Shown: positions 49,401 to 61,084 of the stretch, piece by piece | How positions within the stretch are numbered: position 1 is the first letter of the stretch | How the letters are laid out: each line of letters starts with the position of its first letter | Assembly: GCA_003117195.1 (NCBI GenBank) | Contig: BDSI01000050.1 | Coordinates: 620,001 to 684,000, forward strand | Reading direction: 5' to 3' | Origin: Eudorina sp. 2006-703-Eu-15 | Lineage: Eukaryota > Chlorophyta > Chlorophyceae > Chlamydomonadales > Volvocaceae | Length of the DNA: 64,000 bases | Position numbers and translations under genes: made by a program | Notes under the pieces: generated by a model | The model's database searches: none | What the model was told of the DNA's origin: nothing | The model's input: only the letters and a program-made list of their open reading frames with translations

Positions 49401-52400
49401 TCGTCTTCATCCGGCTGCAGGCCCGAGGGGGGAGATGGACCAAGGACTGCAGCATGAGGGGGACGCGGGCTTATTTCCAGCCTCGGGGGGCACTCGCCCC
49501 GTACGAAAGCGCACTCGTTCGACACCTTGCCCGGATCTTGAGCATACCTGAGGTCCGAAGAGGTCCCGGAGAGGAGATTGGGTTGCGGGTGTACGGTACC
49601 ACCGGGACAGCGACGCCGCACCCAGCACATCTTCTCCCTTGAGAGGGGCTCAGTCATCAGGCTGCGGATGTTACCGTACAGTAGCTTCGTCCCGTTGTCT
49701 GTTCAGACAAGCTGAGTTGATCGCCGGCGATGAGACACTGGACCAGGCGCATCGGTGCATCCATTGCCCGCGTATGAACAGCAAGGCCCTGATGTCGTAC
49801 GCGATGCCGTACACACACGGGCTTGTGACCGGATTCCCTCCAACGTTCCCCCTGTCCGTCCGTCCGTCCGTCTGTCTGCTCTATATCTGAAGCTGCTGTA
49901 CTGCCCATCGTACACTTGGTGTGTTGGACACATCGCGCTCCGTAACCCGCCTGACACCCGGAACAGGGTTCGCCGTCGCGGACATCAACTACGGCGGCAG
50001 CACGGGGTACGGCACCTCGTACCGCAACCGACTCAACGGTCGCTGGGGCGAGGTGAGTCGAACATCGCGCGGGGCGGCCGATGACCCCCGAGGTGCCCAA
50101 CCCCGGGTTGCCTACCAACACCCCACACCAGGGTGGCTATCTTATTTTGCAGAGTATCTACGGCCGGAGATACTCCTTGCCCAATCGTGCTGAAAGTATC
50201 TGTCGGAGGGAGCTTTTGCCGGCATTTTATCTACTCAAAGGGGGCTTTTCCCCGTGCGAGAGGCCAGAGTATCTAAAACCCCATTTTCCTACCGAGGGAG
50301 AGTATCTATCAAAACGCAAGGTTTTTGGCCGAATATATATTTACATCTTAATATAGCCACCCTGCCCCACACCCTCCTCAATCCCGAACCCCCAACCCTA
50401 GGGCTTTCCTCCGCTGTGGGCGACCTCTCTCACGTCCGATGTGTGTGGATGCCGTACTCTGGAATCACTTACACCTGTCTCGTCCCGTACTTGGGGTTAC
50501 AGATAAACCCCATACCTTGTAAACCTCGACAGGTCGACGTCGAGGACTGCTCCGCGGCCGCGGAGTGGCTGGTGTCGCAGGGCAGGGTCGACCCCAAGCG
50601 TGTGTGTATTTCGGGCGGCAGCGCTGGCGGCTTCACCACGCTGGCCTGCCTGGCCTTCAGGTACGACACTACTGCACGGCGCTGATCTGCCGACCCTATA
50701 TCTGGTGGGAGAATCCGCATTTCGAATGCCGCTTACGACCGATGACCCGCTGTAACATCTTTGATTATAATGGTTAGGATGCCAAGCTTTTCCACTGCTT
50801 CTCTTCTCGAGTGTGCAGGAAGACGTTCTCCGCCGGCGCATCACTGTACGGCGTGGCGGACCTGAAGCTCCTGGCGGAGCACACCCACAAATTTGAGAGC
50901 AGGTGCGTGCCGTACCGTACGTCATCAAGGCAGCACCAACGTTCGGCGTGGCCAGGGGGCCCACCCGAGAAACGCGCCTCCACACGAGCCCTCTTCCTCT
51001 TAGCCCATAATGGCCCTCTCTCAGCCCCTTCTCCGTCCTTCCCGCAGACCTGCGGGCATACACCCGGTTCGGGCGGTTTCTCGCTTAACGTGCACGCACA
51101 CATACACACACACGCACCCGGGTGGGCTTCTTGTTAAACACACGCACCCGGATGGGCTTTTTGTTAAACACACCCGCGGCTCAGTTCTCGCGGCTCAGTT
51201 ATCTCTTGCACACACACCCTCCCGCCCACCCACCCGTCCACCCTTGGGCGCACAGGTACCTGGACATGTTGGTGGGTCCGCTGCCGGAGGCGACCGCGGT
51301 GTACGACGCTCGGTCGCCGCTGCACCACCCTGACGGCTTCTCCTCCCCGGTCATCTTCTTCCAGGTGGGTCGGGTGGGTTGGTTGGTTGGTTGGTTGGTT
51401 AGGTGGGTTGCGGGTTTACCGTACGTGGATGGTCACGGCGCACCAAACCAGATGACGTAGTGACCCCCCCCCGCCCGCTGATGTTTTCCTTTTTGCGTTC
51501 TGTTTTGCTTTCGTCCTTCGTTTTGCGCGGCGCTGTGGCAGGGTGACCAGGACAAGGTCGTGCCGCCGGAGCAGGCGATAGCCATGTACAACGCCATCAA
51601 GGTACGGATGTACGATATCCCAATTTCCTATATGCCTCCCTCCCTCTTCCCTGAACCTCTAGGTGGCGCTCCTGTGTGAATTTCGCTAGGGTTACACCGC
51701 CCCCGCGTTTTGCCTAACCCCAGCACTCAGCGCAGCCATTTCCCTTCCTACAAAATCGCGACCGTGTGGCCCCCCCTGCCCCCCTGCCTCCCGCCCTGCG
51801 CCTCCCACCCTTGGTCCCCTCCGGGCAGTCCGCGGGGCTGCCCACCGGGCTCATCATGCTGGCGGGCGAACAGCACGGCTTCCGACAGGTAACGTAGGCA
51901 CGGATGGGCGCCGAGTGGGGCGGAGGTTGTGGAAATGGGGAGGAGGTATCGCGCACTCGCGCCGCAGGGCGGGCTACCGGAGGGCTCGCTTGACCCTGGC
52001 GGGGCAGAGAGGGCGCAGCGTGCCGTACTTCATTACTAATAATTATGATGTCACAGTGAATCCCGTGGGGCATCGGTGGGTGACGGCCTCTGCCGCCAGC
52101 CTTGGCGCCACCCGGGGCCCCGCCGGGACAGCCCGCGGACCCTCCTGGAGGGGGCACACGCCCCGCGTGCGCCAGTGGGGTTCCGCCGGCAGCCCTCCCC
52201 AGCAGCGCACCCCAGGCTCCAGGCGGGACGGCGACGGGTCGCCCAGCATCTCTTATCTATTACCGTACACCGCCCGCGGCCTCGGACGGGGAGGCGGCAC
52301 GGTGACGCGCCACCCCACTGACGTCGCCCCGCGCCGGACCCCCTCGGTTTTTCGGCCTCCGGGTTCGGCAGGCCAAGAGCATCCGTACGGCACTGGAGGG

Positions 52401-52509
52401 CGAGTTCTACTTCTACGGTGCCGTACTGGGCTTCCCGGCGAGCATGTCGGAGGACCTGGACGAGATCACCATCGACAACCTGCCGCAACCGCCACAACCG
52501 TCGTCGTGA
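43433..52509 (+). CDS. S9-family peptidase (prolyl-oligopeptidase fold; acylaminoacyl/dipeptidyl-peptidase-like)
   Basis: Seventeen exons in phase give 741 residues: 43433-43665, 44317-44454, 44746-44960, 45208-45329, 45809-45870, 46240-46498, 46655-46778, 47048-47235, 48560-48663, 49198-49313, 49967-50052, 50533-50660, 50819-50902, 51256-51364, 51542-51601, 51829-51888 and 52372-52509. The N-terminal half is a beta-propeller ([56 protein letters not shown]). The C-terminal alpha/beta-hydrolase domain has the triad Ser579 in GGSAGG, Asp660 in GDQDKVVPP and His692 in [16 protein letters not shown] is the usual oxyanion-side motif. The start MGNRESK fits an N-myristoylation site (Gly2, Ser6). 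An upstream in-frame ATG at 43130 exists, but the poor context and A+T-rich sequence favour 43433. Introns hold a hAT-like MITE, a copy of the 0.7-kb repeat and two dispersed short repeats. The plant homologues are S9C-type serine peptidases. Confidence 0.92.
47277..47420. repeat. GC-rich tandem repeat in an S9 peptidase intron
   Basis: Imperfect tandem units of the type GGCGGGGTGGGGGAGTAG(G/C)T, about six to seven copies, directly adjacent to repeat copy B. Confidence 0.85.
47442..48090 (+). repeat. Dispersed ~0.7-kb repeat, copy B
   Basis: Reverse-complement match to 10555-11250, in the peptidase intron between exons 47048-47235 and 48560-48663. It differs from copy A by substitutions and small indels, so neither is a very recent copy of the other. 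Both edges are approximate; no terminal inverted repeats or target duplications were found. Confidence 0.7.
48414..48457 (-). repeat. Dispersed intronic repeat, diverged copy
   Basis: Reads GCAGTTTGAAAATGTCTGCC then ACTTTCCCATACCCC, the reverse-strand form of the 4931-4984 repeat; about 100 bp upstream of the exon at 48560. Confidence 0.6.
49033..49086 (-). repeat. Dispersed intronic repeat, best minus-strand copy
   Basis: Reverse complement matches 4931-4984 almost base for base from GGGGGAATATAGGAAATTGG to the CTGCTGCCAGAGC end. It lies about 110 bp upstream of the peptidase exon at 49198. Confidence 0.75.
50129..50364. mobile_element. hAT-like MITE with 8-bp target duplication
   Basis: A 236-bp element has terminal inverted repeats: left CAGGGTGGCTATCTTA, right end the reverse complement of CAGGGTGGCTATATTA (15 of 16 match). 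It is flanked by identical 8-bp direct repeats CCCCACAC at 50121-50128 and 50365-50372. An 8-bp duplication with CAGGG-starting termini is characteristic of hAT DNA transposons. The interior has several copies of a GAGTATCT/AGATACTC motif near the ends and no coding capacity. It sits in the peptidase intron 50053-50532. Confidence 0.9.
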
Positions 52510-54515
52510 CCTCCACAGGCAACGGCCACACGCACCAGTGATAGATAGATCACCGCCTGCATATCAAACGCTTCTACCCGTGTCGTATACAGCCCGGGCC
52601 AGCAGCCCTGAAGTGAGACACGCCTGAAGGAGGCCTGGGGCCGAACACAGACGAGGCCATGAAAATGAAGTCTAGGCAGGAGCCGCTGAGCTGGCAATGT
52701 TCTCCCGGTGGCCGAGAGGTCAGGGCCAACTTGGCCCGGCCAAGGCCGAAGCCGGTGTGGTGCGATTGGGTTTTGGGTGTCGTACGGTACGACACGGGAG
52801 ACGTAGTGGCTACATGCGGTACATCAAACCTGCGCTCCTCCGACAAGCGCACTTGGCACTCGGCATGCATGGACTGATGCGCATCCGTAGGTCATGGGGG
52901 CAGGCCATGGTCGGCGTGTGCACTCGGGGCAGGGCAGTAGCTTCCCCGGCATAATGCCAGCCCTACCTTCCCGCATAATGTTAAGGAAAAACGGTAGGGC
53001 CCTGTTGAGTTGCGACAAGACAAAGGGGTGTGGGGACAGGGCCCATTGAGAGTTGCGACGGACATAGGAAGCATGAGGTCGGCACCTAACCGAAGCCAGG
53101 GCATGTTCCGTGCAGCCCACTCCCTTCCGATGGGGGACTCCGAGACGACGGCGGGGAGGGGGCGGCGCCTAGATGGAGCAGGAGGGAGCAGCTGTGAGAT
53201 GCCTGTGTTTAGTGAGAAGCCCACCCGAACTCAAGATGTCTATGTTTCACTTCTTCAGGAATGTGCAAAATTGCGAGAGCGTTACTGCCGTGTACGGCAC
53301 AGCAGAGCCGCGCCTGACCGAAAGGCGGGACCTGGTTCACGCAGTGCGAATGTGCAGTTGCACTGGGCCGCGCGGCCTCCGCGGCTTGTGGAATTTTGCG
53401 GTCGTATTGCTGCTGTGTCCGATGTCGGGGTTGATTTGCATACCGTGGGCGGCAATGTTAGGGCGAGTTGCTTGCGACCTGGTATGAACGGCAGGGTGCA
53501 TAGTGGGACATGCCGATTTACGAGCTCCTGGCCTTCCTCAAATATCTGCTGGGTTCTGTGCTACGACTGTTGACGCGCTGGAGTGGATGCGGGGGCCGGG
53601 GGCCGTGGACATGTTTGGGGGCGCAAAGACGCGAAAGACGCCTCACTCCGCTTCAAGTTCGCACGGACTGGGGACGACTGGAGCGGATCCGTCAACAAGT
53701 TGGGCCATTTGCATAATGTGCTTGCTGTATGACGACACCTCTTGCAATTCCAAACAGTCTCCAAATGCCCCAAAGGCAGAAGCACCACTGCAACACTTCA
53801 GGGACTTGGGTATACAGCAGACACGCTGCTCATTTTGCTAGATGAGCACCAGTAGTGTTATGGCAACGCGTGACAGACGCGCCTCGATGTGTACGCATGA
53901 AGTTGCCCCGGGTACGGCAGTAACGCTTTTGTTGCCGCAACTTCTCGGCGCGGAAGAGAGTGATCGTGAGGGAGATCACTTATCAGCTGCTGGTGACCCT
54001 GTTTCTACACAGATATAGAATCACTTTTCAAACTGTGCAAGCAAACAGGCAAGACCTCTTGCGGAGGAGATCATTGCGTGAACCAAGAAGCGACTCAGTG
54101 CTCGAACATCATACGGGTCGCTCATTCTATGCCCCATGATTGCTGCGAAGCAGGTAACTCGATTGGAGCTTGAGTTATGTCTCTGACCAACCCCATGGCA
54201 GCCCCAGCGAGCAAGCCGAATGAGAAGGTACGTGGAACTTTTCGAGCATAAGGTCTGCGTTCATAATGGATGCTGAGTACGTTCGAAAGGCAGGGCCAGG
54301 TCAGTCGTCGTGCGCTCCGAAGCGTGCTTGGCTTTGTCAGCAACCTGCAACTGCCAATACGGTTGCTCAGCGACACCTTATTGCTGTGTTGCAGTCCTAC
54401 ATCAAGCTCAGGATTATCTTTCCATTGTCGATAATCGAGCAAACTGCAAAGCCTTCAAAGCGGGATAAGATATATAACCTCCGGCTTTGCTTTCTTGCGA
54501 GACGTCCATACCAAT
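52510..54515. other. Intergenic: peptidase 3' flank and MDH promoter
   Basis: No exon is recognised. The right half (about 53700-54515) is A+T-richer. A TATA-like AGATATATAA lies at 54468-54477, 39 bp before the MDH start codon, which would give a very short 5' UTR if used. No TGTAA signal was seen close to the peptidase stop. Confidence 0.5.
54468..54477 (+). promoter_or_regulatory. Candidate TATA box of the MDH gene
   Basis: AGATATATAA, 39 bp upstream of ATG 54516. The position would put initiation only some 10-15 bases before the start codon, so it may not be the true element. Confidence 0.35.
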
Positions 54516-57158
54516 ATGGCAGCCCTTAACCGTATCCAAAAGATAGCCTCCCACCTGGACCCGCCAAAGCCTTATAAGGTACACATTCAGTTGACCGCTT
54601 GGGCTTGGTGCTGACCCCTTGGACATGGATCGGTCGTCAGCATGAGCACCCGTTCTCGCCATGGAATTTTTGCGCTTCCCCACGATATTCACGTGGGAAC
54701 CAGTAACTGACGTTTTGCAGCTTGCGCCCCCTGGGCCTGGGTCCATCGAAACCCAGGTGCCATGGCACCGCTCATGGATTGAACGTTTTCACCGCGCAAG
54801 GTCGCCGACACTTCAGCCCATCTGGGAAAAGAGCAAACCTCCAGATTATGTCTGTCATGTGCAGGTTCCATACTATCAACCCCGAGTGCACCGTCCCGAA
54901 CCCCTTGCCAACGCCTCGCCCCCCCCATTCCTACCCACTGCGATTACCCTGTCATGATTGCAGTTCAAGGTCGCCGTCCTGGGTGCGGCAGGCGGCATCG
55001 GTCAGCCGCTCTCCATGCTGCTCAAGATGTCGCCGTACATCTCGGAGCTGAGCCTGTACGACGTCATGAACACCCCCGGCGTGGCCGCCGACGTCTCCCA
55101 CATGAGCACCGCGGCCAAAGTCAAGGGGTACCTCGGACCTGACCAGCTGCCGGAGGCGCTGACCGGTTGCAACCTGGTCATCATCCCTGCAGGTGAGCAA
55201 CAGCTGAGCTTTGACCCCGACCCTGGGGTTGTTCCTCGTCATTTGGCTGTCATTGGCGAGGATGTTTGATGTTAGATCTGTCGTGGCGGTCCTGCACTGG
55301 GATGGATTGCGGCCAAATGAACTTCGGAAAAGCACCCTTTGGCCGACGGCGCCTGATGGACATAGCGGAAAGGAAGGCCGGCGCGACCGCAGCGGCTTCG
55401 GCGCCCGAGGACAAGGCTCTAGGGTGAAAAGAGCCTCTCGAGGCTGCGATTTGACTTGACTCCTCAACACCAAACTTCCTCGGCACCCTTTCGTAGGTGT
55501 GCCCCGCAAGCCCGGCATGACCCGCGACGACTTGTTCAACATCAATGCGGGCATCGTTCGCACCCTCGCGGAGGGCGTGGCCAAGCACTGCCCGGGCGCC
55601 TGGGTGGCCATCATCTCCAACCCGGTCAACTCGACTGTGCCGATCGCCGTGGAGGTGCTGCAGCGCGCGGGTGAGTTCAGAGCCTCCTCTTCCTTCCTGC
55701 AGGGTGCACCGAAGGTACCACTCTGGAGCGGTTTGACTGTCTGTCCTGAGAAACGGTCGAGGCAATATGGAAATGAGCAAATACTGTGAAGCTGAACCGG
55801 CACTGAATGAGCTGCATACTGTGTGTGTGTGTGTGTGTGTTCTCAGGCAGGTATGCAATGGGCGTAGCAGTGCCCAACGGTTGCCCGTGACTGGGCCTGT
55901 GTTGAGGAGACAGTGTCTAGCTTCCGACCCGGGAGCCACACTTGACTATCAACGGACCTAACCCCGGGGGGCTTCCAACACGTAAACCGCGCCCTGCCCT
56001 TTCCGCGCCCGACCTCCCATCCTTCCATCCTGCCCCTGGCCCCCGTCCTCCCCTTCCCTATTTTCGCTTTACGATGTCGCCTTCTCGCCAGGCGTGTTTG
56101 ACCCCGCCCGGGTGTTCGGCGTGACCACCCTGGACGTGGTCCGGGCGGAGGCCTTTGTGTCGGAGATTGTGGGCGCCGACCCCAAGGACGTCTCGGTGCC
56201 GGTGGTGGGCGGCCACGCGGGCGTCACCATTCTGCCGCTGCTGTCACAGGTGGGTAGGGGTAGAGTAGAAGGGATGTGTGTGTGCATATTGGAAGAGCGC
56301 AGTACACGAATTCCTGCGACCGGTTTGCAGCACGATCTGGGTTGAGGTCTTGAGGGTTCGAGACTCCGTGTGGGCCGCCCATTGGCTCTCGTCGGGTGAC
56401 GACACAGGCATCATGTGTGTAATTTGATGCTCAAGACGGTTCTCAGGGCCCCTCATTTGTTCACAGGCCCGGCCGCCGCTGCCGGCGTCGATGACTGCGG
56501 AGCAACGGAAGGCCCTCATGACCCGCATCCAGGACGCCGGGACGGAGGTTGTGCAGGTGGGTTTGGTGACTGGGGTTCACGGATGGCTCTGATACGTGGG
56601 TGACAGCAGGATATGCCGAGGCAGCCCTACCAACACGCCGTCCGTCCCCAGCAGAGTTGCAGTGAACAGTTCCCCCAGTAATCACAGCTCCCCCGAACTG
56701 CGCCGACCCATACCTGCCATTCCTGTGCCCATACGTTTCTGAGCCGTTTGCCTGCCCTCACTCTGAGTCCCATGCCCGCCAATCTCACGAGCCGCCTCGC
56801 GCCCCTCACGAACCGAATCATGCCCCTCTCGGCACCACAGGCCAAGGCCGGCGCCGGCTCCGCCACCCTCTCGATGGCCTACGCTGCCGCCCGTTTCGCG
56901 GACTCTTGTCTTCGCGCCATGGCTGGTGAGGGCCCTGTGGCAGAATACGCCTACGTGCGTTCGTCCGCCGTGCCGGGCCTGCCGTACTTCTCGTCGCCGC
57001 TGCGCCTGGGTCGTCGTGGTGTGGAGGAGGTGCTGCCGCTGGGTCCAATGGACGCTATGGAGGCCGAGAACTTTGAGGCGATGAAGGCGGAGCTGCTAGG
57101 GTCCATTCAGAAGGGCGAAGAGTTTGCGGCCAAGGGGCCGACCCCGGCGGCCAAGTAG
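54516..57158 (+). CDS. MDH: Peroxisomal (glyoxysomal) NAD-malate dehydrogenase
   Basis: Six exons in phase give 343 residues: 54516-54578, 54964-55192, 55497-55670, 56092-56249, 56467-56556 and 56841-57158 (TAG). Catalyses malate/oxaloacetate interconversion with NAD. Seen: Rossmann motif GAAGGIG (28-34), substrate arginines Arg101 and Arg107 in [16 protein letters not shown] (139-143), Asp170/Arg173 in [10 protein letters not shown], and catalytic His197 in GGHAG. The first exon encodes [19 protein letters not shown], in which RIQKIASHL fits the PTS2 consensus R-[LI]-x5-HL exactly, so peroxisomal import is predicted, where the enzyme reoxidises NADH from the glyoxylate cycle or beta-oxidation. 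The length is normal for the family. The PTS2 is encoded by its own small exon. A TGTAA signal is at 57531. Confidence 0.95.
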
Positions 57159-57530
57159 AAGTGATTCCATCCCTTAAACCCGCTCTGCGGATCCCGGGGG
57201 AACCGGTGAATCGCAGCTTGTGGGGTGGGGTGGGGTGCTCCGGAGTACCCGACCGCGCCACGGATTAGAAGGAGGTGACTCTCGCGTTGTTGCACGCGTG
57301 GGCGAACCGTGGCGTGGAGTGACTCCAGGGCTGGTACCGAATGGCGCCGGGGCGGTCTTATTGTCGGGTTTTGCAGTGGAGGCAATCGGATCTTGAAATA
57401 TGATTGGTATTGCGAAATATGATTGGTAGTGCAGGTAGGGCTGGCTAGGCTTTGGGCTTGCGCTGCGTCGTGGCAGTAAACAGTGTATCGCTGCGACCAC
57501 GCCGCTCTAAACGTATTTTTTACCATTCGG

Positions 57531-57535
57531 TGTAA
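57531..57535 (+). terminator. TGTAA polyadenylation signal
   Basis: 373 bp after the MDH stop codon; context GGTGTAAATGC. Confidence 0.6.
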
Positions 57536-59187
57536 ATGCAATGCCGTCCAGGGGGGATGCGTGCCGTAAGACATGGAAAGTGACATACTACATGGAAAGG
57601 CATATACACACTGAGTACGAAGGTTCAGAGGTACCGTGGCTTCTGGAGGCATATCCGCAACATGGGAGGCACGCGAGGGTGGTGCAGGATCAAGTACTGC
57701 GCGACCCGACGTTTGAAAGGGGGCATGTCTTAACCCCGTGCAACCGTTTACCGTGTTTGCTGTGCTTGTCCGATGCAAGGTCGCGCTGATGGCATCGGCA
57801 TGGAATCAGCTGCGACGTGCCCAGCGTGTAGGGTACCCTGAGGTCGACCTGGCGGGATGGACCTCACCCCCCCCGTGATGGCACAGACCGCGTACCTCCG
57901 CTGGGGCTGCGGGCGGAGACAAGTAATGACAGTCTGCCATATCCCCCATCGGTTGATGTGTTACAAAGTTCAGACGGCGAGCATCGCTACACGAGCCCAT
58001 CACACCACAAGCAGAGGGCAGCCCAGAGCAGCGGCGATCGATGCCTTGCCCAGCTGGAACCCGTGGGGGCCCCCTCTCCAGCTGATTGCGAGGAGCGACC
58101 CAAGCCCGCGTGTAGGGTACCTGACTGACTGACTCCTGGCGTCGCTCCAGCTGCCGCCACAGCTGAAACCTGAAGCAGCTGAGCGACTGCGACTGGCCCA
58201 AACCCCCTACTACGACGACGACGGGAGAGGGCCGTTGCGCGAACCCTGCGGCGCTGCGTGGCGGTCATTGAGATTTCGTGACCGTGTCACACACCCCGCA
58301 GTACGCCCGCGTGTTGACATTTGTGCCGCTGCCCTCCCCGTCCCCGACTGAGACGCTGGGGGCCCCCAGGGCGAGGTTCCATCATGTTCGCTACCGATGC
58401 AACAACGGCAGTCGGGAACGTCTTGCCGTCCTCAAATCGTCTCTGGAATTCCGCACTAAGAAAAGGCAGTATACAAAAACCGCCTGCCAAGCTCTCACGG
58501 CAGCCGACCTAGCATTCCAAACACCCAAACGACAGTATTCCTGAACTCCACCGTCCTTTCAACAGGTCAACAGCAACAGGGCCAGCCCATTGCCAGGCAT
58601 GGAAAGACCAGCTCGTTGCCAGAATGTGTTCAAGCTTTGGATGGTTTCCCAACACATGCCACGCCAACATCCACCACAGATCACACGGCTCACCTCCGCC
58701 AGCCTCCCCCACCCGGCGAGGGCCGTACACCCCTCGTCGGCTGCCCCCCGATCCGCCGTTCGATTCTGGGCTTGGGTTTCTTCTTTGATCCCCCGACCCG
58801 ACCCAAGGGCAGCCACCTCCCTCACACACACACACACGCGTGGTGATGTGCTGCCTTGTGCAAACCATAGCCCCATCATGGAGCACCCGACTGCATACCC
58901 GGACCCAGCAAGGCCTGACGCGTGCGAGACGCCTCGCTCTGGCTCAGCTGGGCAGGCAGGCCTGCCGGAGGGTGCAACCCTAGCTAGTACGATTAGGTTG
59001 GGACGCGGGACCAGGCTAGTTTTACCGCACCAAGCAGGGGCGCGCCTCCGAAACGCGCCCTGCGAGGCGCAGACCGCCCGGGATGGGCCTTCGCCCACTC
59101 CCTTGAGGGGGCACAGCGGTCACCGATCCTCGGGGATCGGGCACGCGCCCTTGGTTGAGAGCGAGGGGACAGAGGCCCCTTACGCCC

Positions 59188-59211
59188 CTTTCCCCCGTAT
59201 CCGGGGGAAAG
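59188..59211. other. Perfect 10-bp stem hairpin
   Basis: CTTTCCCCCG, loop TATC, CGGGGGAAAG. Function unknown. Confidence 0.6.
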
Positions 59212-59281
59212 TGCTTCGGCGGTCTCCCGTATGGGGCGGGTTAGCGCCCCCGGCCAGTGTCGGCCCGGCAGATATGTAACG

Positions 59282-59284
<3 letters not shown>

Positions 59285-59335
<51 letters not shown>
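59285..59335. repeat. (CA)n microsatellite
   Basis: About 50 bp of perfect CA dinucleotides. Confidence 0.97.
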
Positions 59336-59336
<1 letters not shown>

Positions 59337-59731
59337 GGGCTTTGGGCGCCACTCGGCCCCTTGCATGCCACGCACTCCTGTTCTGCCCGCCTCAGAATCG
59401 CCACCCGCGAGCTGCGCTGCATTTGGCAGCGCAGCCCGCGTTCCGCCTCGTACCCGGCCACCAGACCAGCAAGGTGTCCCACTGGGGGATCCCTGGGAGT
59501 GACGACGGAACCACGCACTGCACAAGCGACGCCGCTAACGCCGCGCTCCGGCCCCCACCCAACCTGCGCAGCAGAGGCCTCCGCGGGGACCTCGGGACCG
59601 TTTAAATCCAAAACTCAAACTCGCAACGACCAGGCATGGCAGTGCCGTGTAGACCGGCTGCACATCTGCTGCCAGCGCCGCTTTAAGGCTTTATGCTTAT
59701 TGGGGTGCTCGAGACCGCGCCGCGTGATGAC

Positions 59732-59732
59732 C

Positions 59733-59801
<69 letters not shown>

Positions 59802-59802
59802 G
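59732..59802. repeat. (CAGA)n microsatellite
   Basis: About 18 tetranucleotide units; a shorter related run is at 60193-60215. Confidence 0.97.
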
Positions 59803-61035
59803 GCGGGCATGTGGACTTGTGGAGTCATCCGCCTCCCGCGCTCCGTGGTTCCCCCCTGGTGGTGGTGCCGCCCATCCGGGAGTGCGGCGGGGCAAAGGGC
59901 CCACCGACAGACGCGGAGCCGCACGGGCCTGCGCCCCACGCATATGTCGAACCAGAGGTGTTGACTACGCCACACCCATCGGCCGGACGCGGCCCGATGC
60001 ATTGACTCACGGCCACCGCCGCACCCCACCGCCAAAGGAGCAAATGCGTGTGCGGGCAGGAGGGCTGCTCGCAGCGACGACCGCAGAAAGTGAGGAGAGC
60101 TGCCTGGCTCCGCGGCGAACAGACCATTAGACAGACCGACTCACAGATGGACACAAGGACGAACGGAGCGCGACGCATGGGCCGAGAAAAGCAGACAGAC
60201 AGACAGACAGACAGAAAGACAGACGGGACAGCTCCCCGCGACAACGTCGAGAGGAGACGTATCAGGGACTGAAATCTTGACGCGGACCGACGTTCAGGGG
60301 CCCGGAGCGGCCCTGCTCCACCCGTGTATCGACCAGCACCACCACCACCACCACCATTACCACCAAGAACAACAACAACAGCACGGAAGCGCAGCCATCA
60401 AAACAGCGTGTAACAGTATCATAGCATTCTTGATGCAATTCTGGTGTTTTCAAGGACATAACCGACAGCCGCTTCTCACCCGCTTCCCAGGAGGGGCCGT
60501 ACCACACAACACCACACCACATCACATCACACCACACGTTCTCCATCACCGTCCGCATATCACGACACGACTTGCCTTCTCCATCAACGTTCCGTACGAA
60601 CAACAGACCATTTCTTGTCCATTATCGATTCACCGAAGTTTCTGTAACCACCACACAACCTGCCTTCCCCATCGCGGTCCCGCACCGGTTGGTTGACACA
60701 CCCCTCTACGCCGCCCGCAGCCGGCACCGCCGTCATCGCACCATCTACGGACGTCCCTTGAGGGGACGGCGACTCGAATCTCCCGCCTGACTGTTTCCAT
60801 TTCTTCAGGGATGTGCCCACGCACGAAACGTGTTCGGCGGACCGTCATCAAAACCCTAGAGCCTGCCGAGACCTGAGGAATCGCGCCACCACACCTCAAC
60901 CGCCAACCCAGCTAAATGCCAGACCAAGAATCGGCGCTTCCAGAGACGCTCACCGCCCTCCGGAAATGACCGCTGCCACAGATAACCCCTGTAGCGAGGG
61001 CGCAGCCCCGCAGGGGCCCCGGGGGCCAGCCCAGA

Positions 61036-61036
<1 letters not shown>

Positions 61037-61084
<48 letters not shown>
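61037..61084. repeat. (CCAG)n microsatellite
   Basis: About 12 units. Confidence 0.95.

Noticed and set aside
51377..51402. (GGTT)n run in a peptidase intron as a second LINE tail
   Set aside because: No LINE coding remnant lies beside it, so it is probably an independent microsatellite.
53510..53716. Plus-strand peptide starting MPIYELL, like the start of ribosomal protein S6
   Set aside because: Similarity ends after seven residues and no continuing exon was found.
58287..58490. Minus-strand peptide with FEDGKTFPTAVVASVANMMEP
   Set aside because: It looks protein-like, and an acceptor (cttag) precedes it, but one 60-codon stretch with no family match and no flanking exon is not enough.
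59285..61084. Microsatellites read as Thr-His, Gln-Thr-Asp and Pro-Ala repeat proteins
   Set aside because: Open in several frames on both strands, which is a property of the simple repeat and not of coding.
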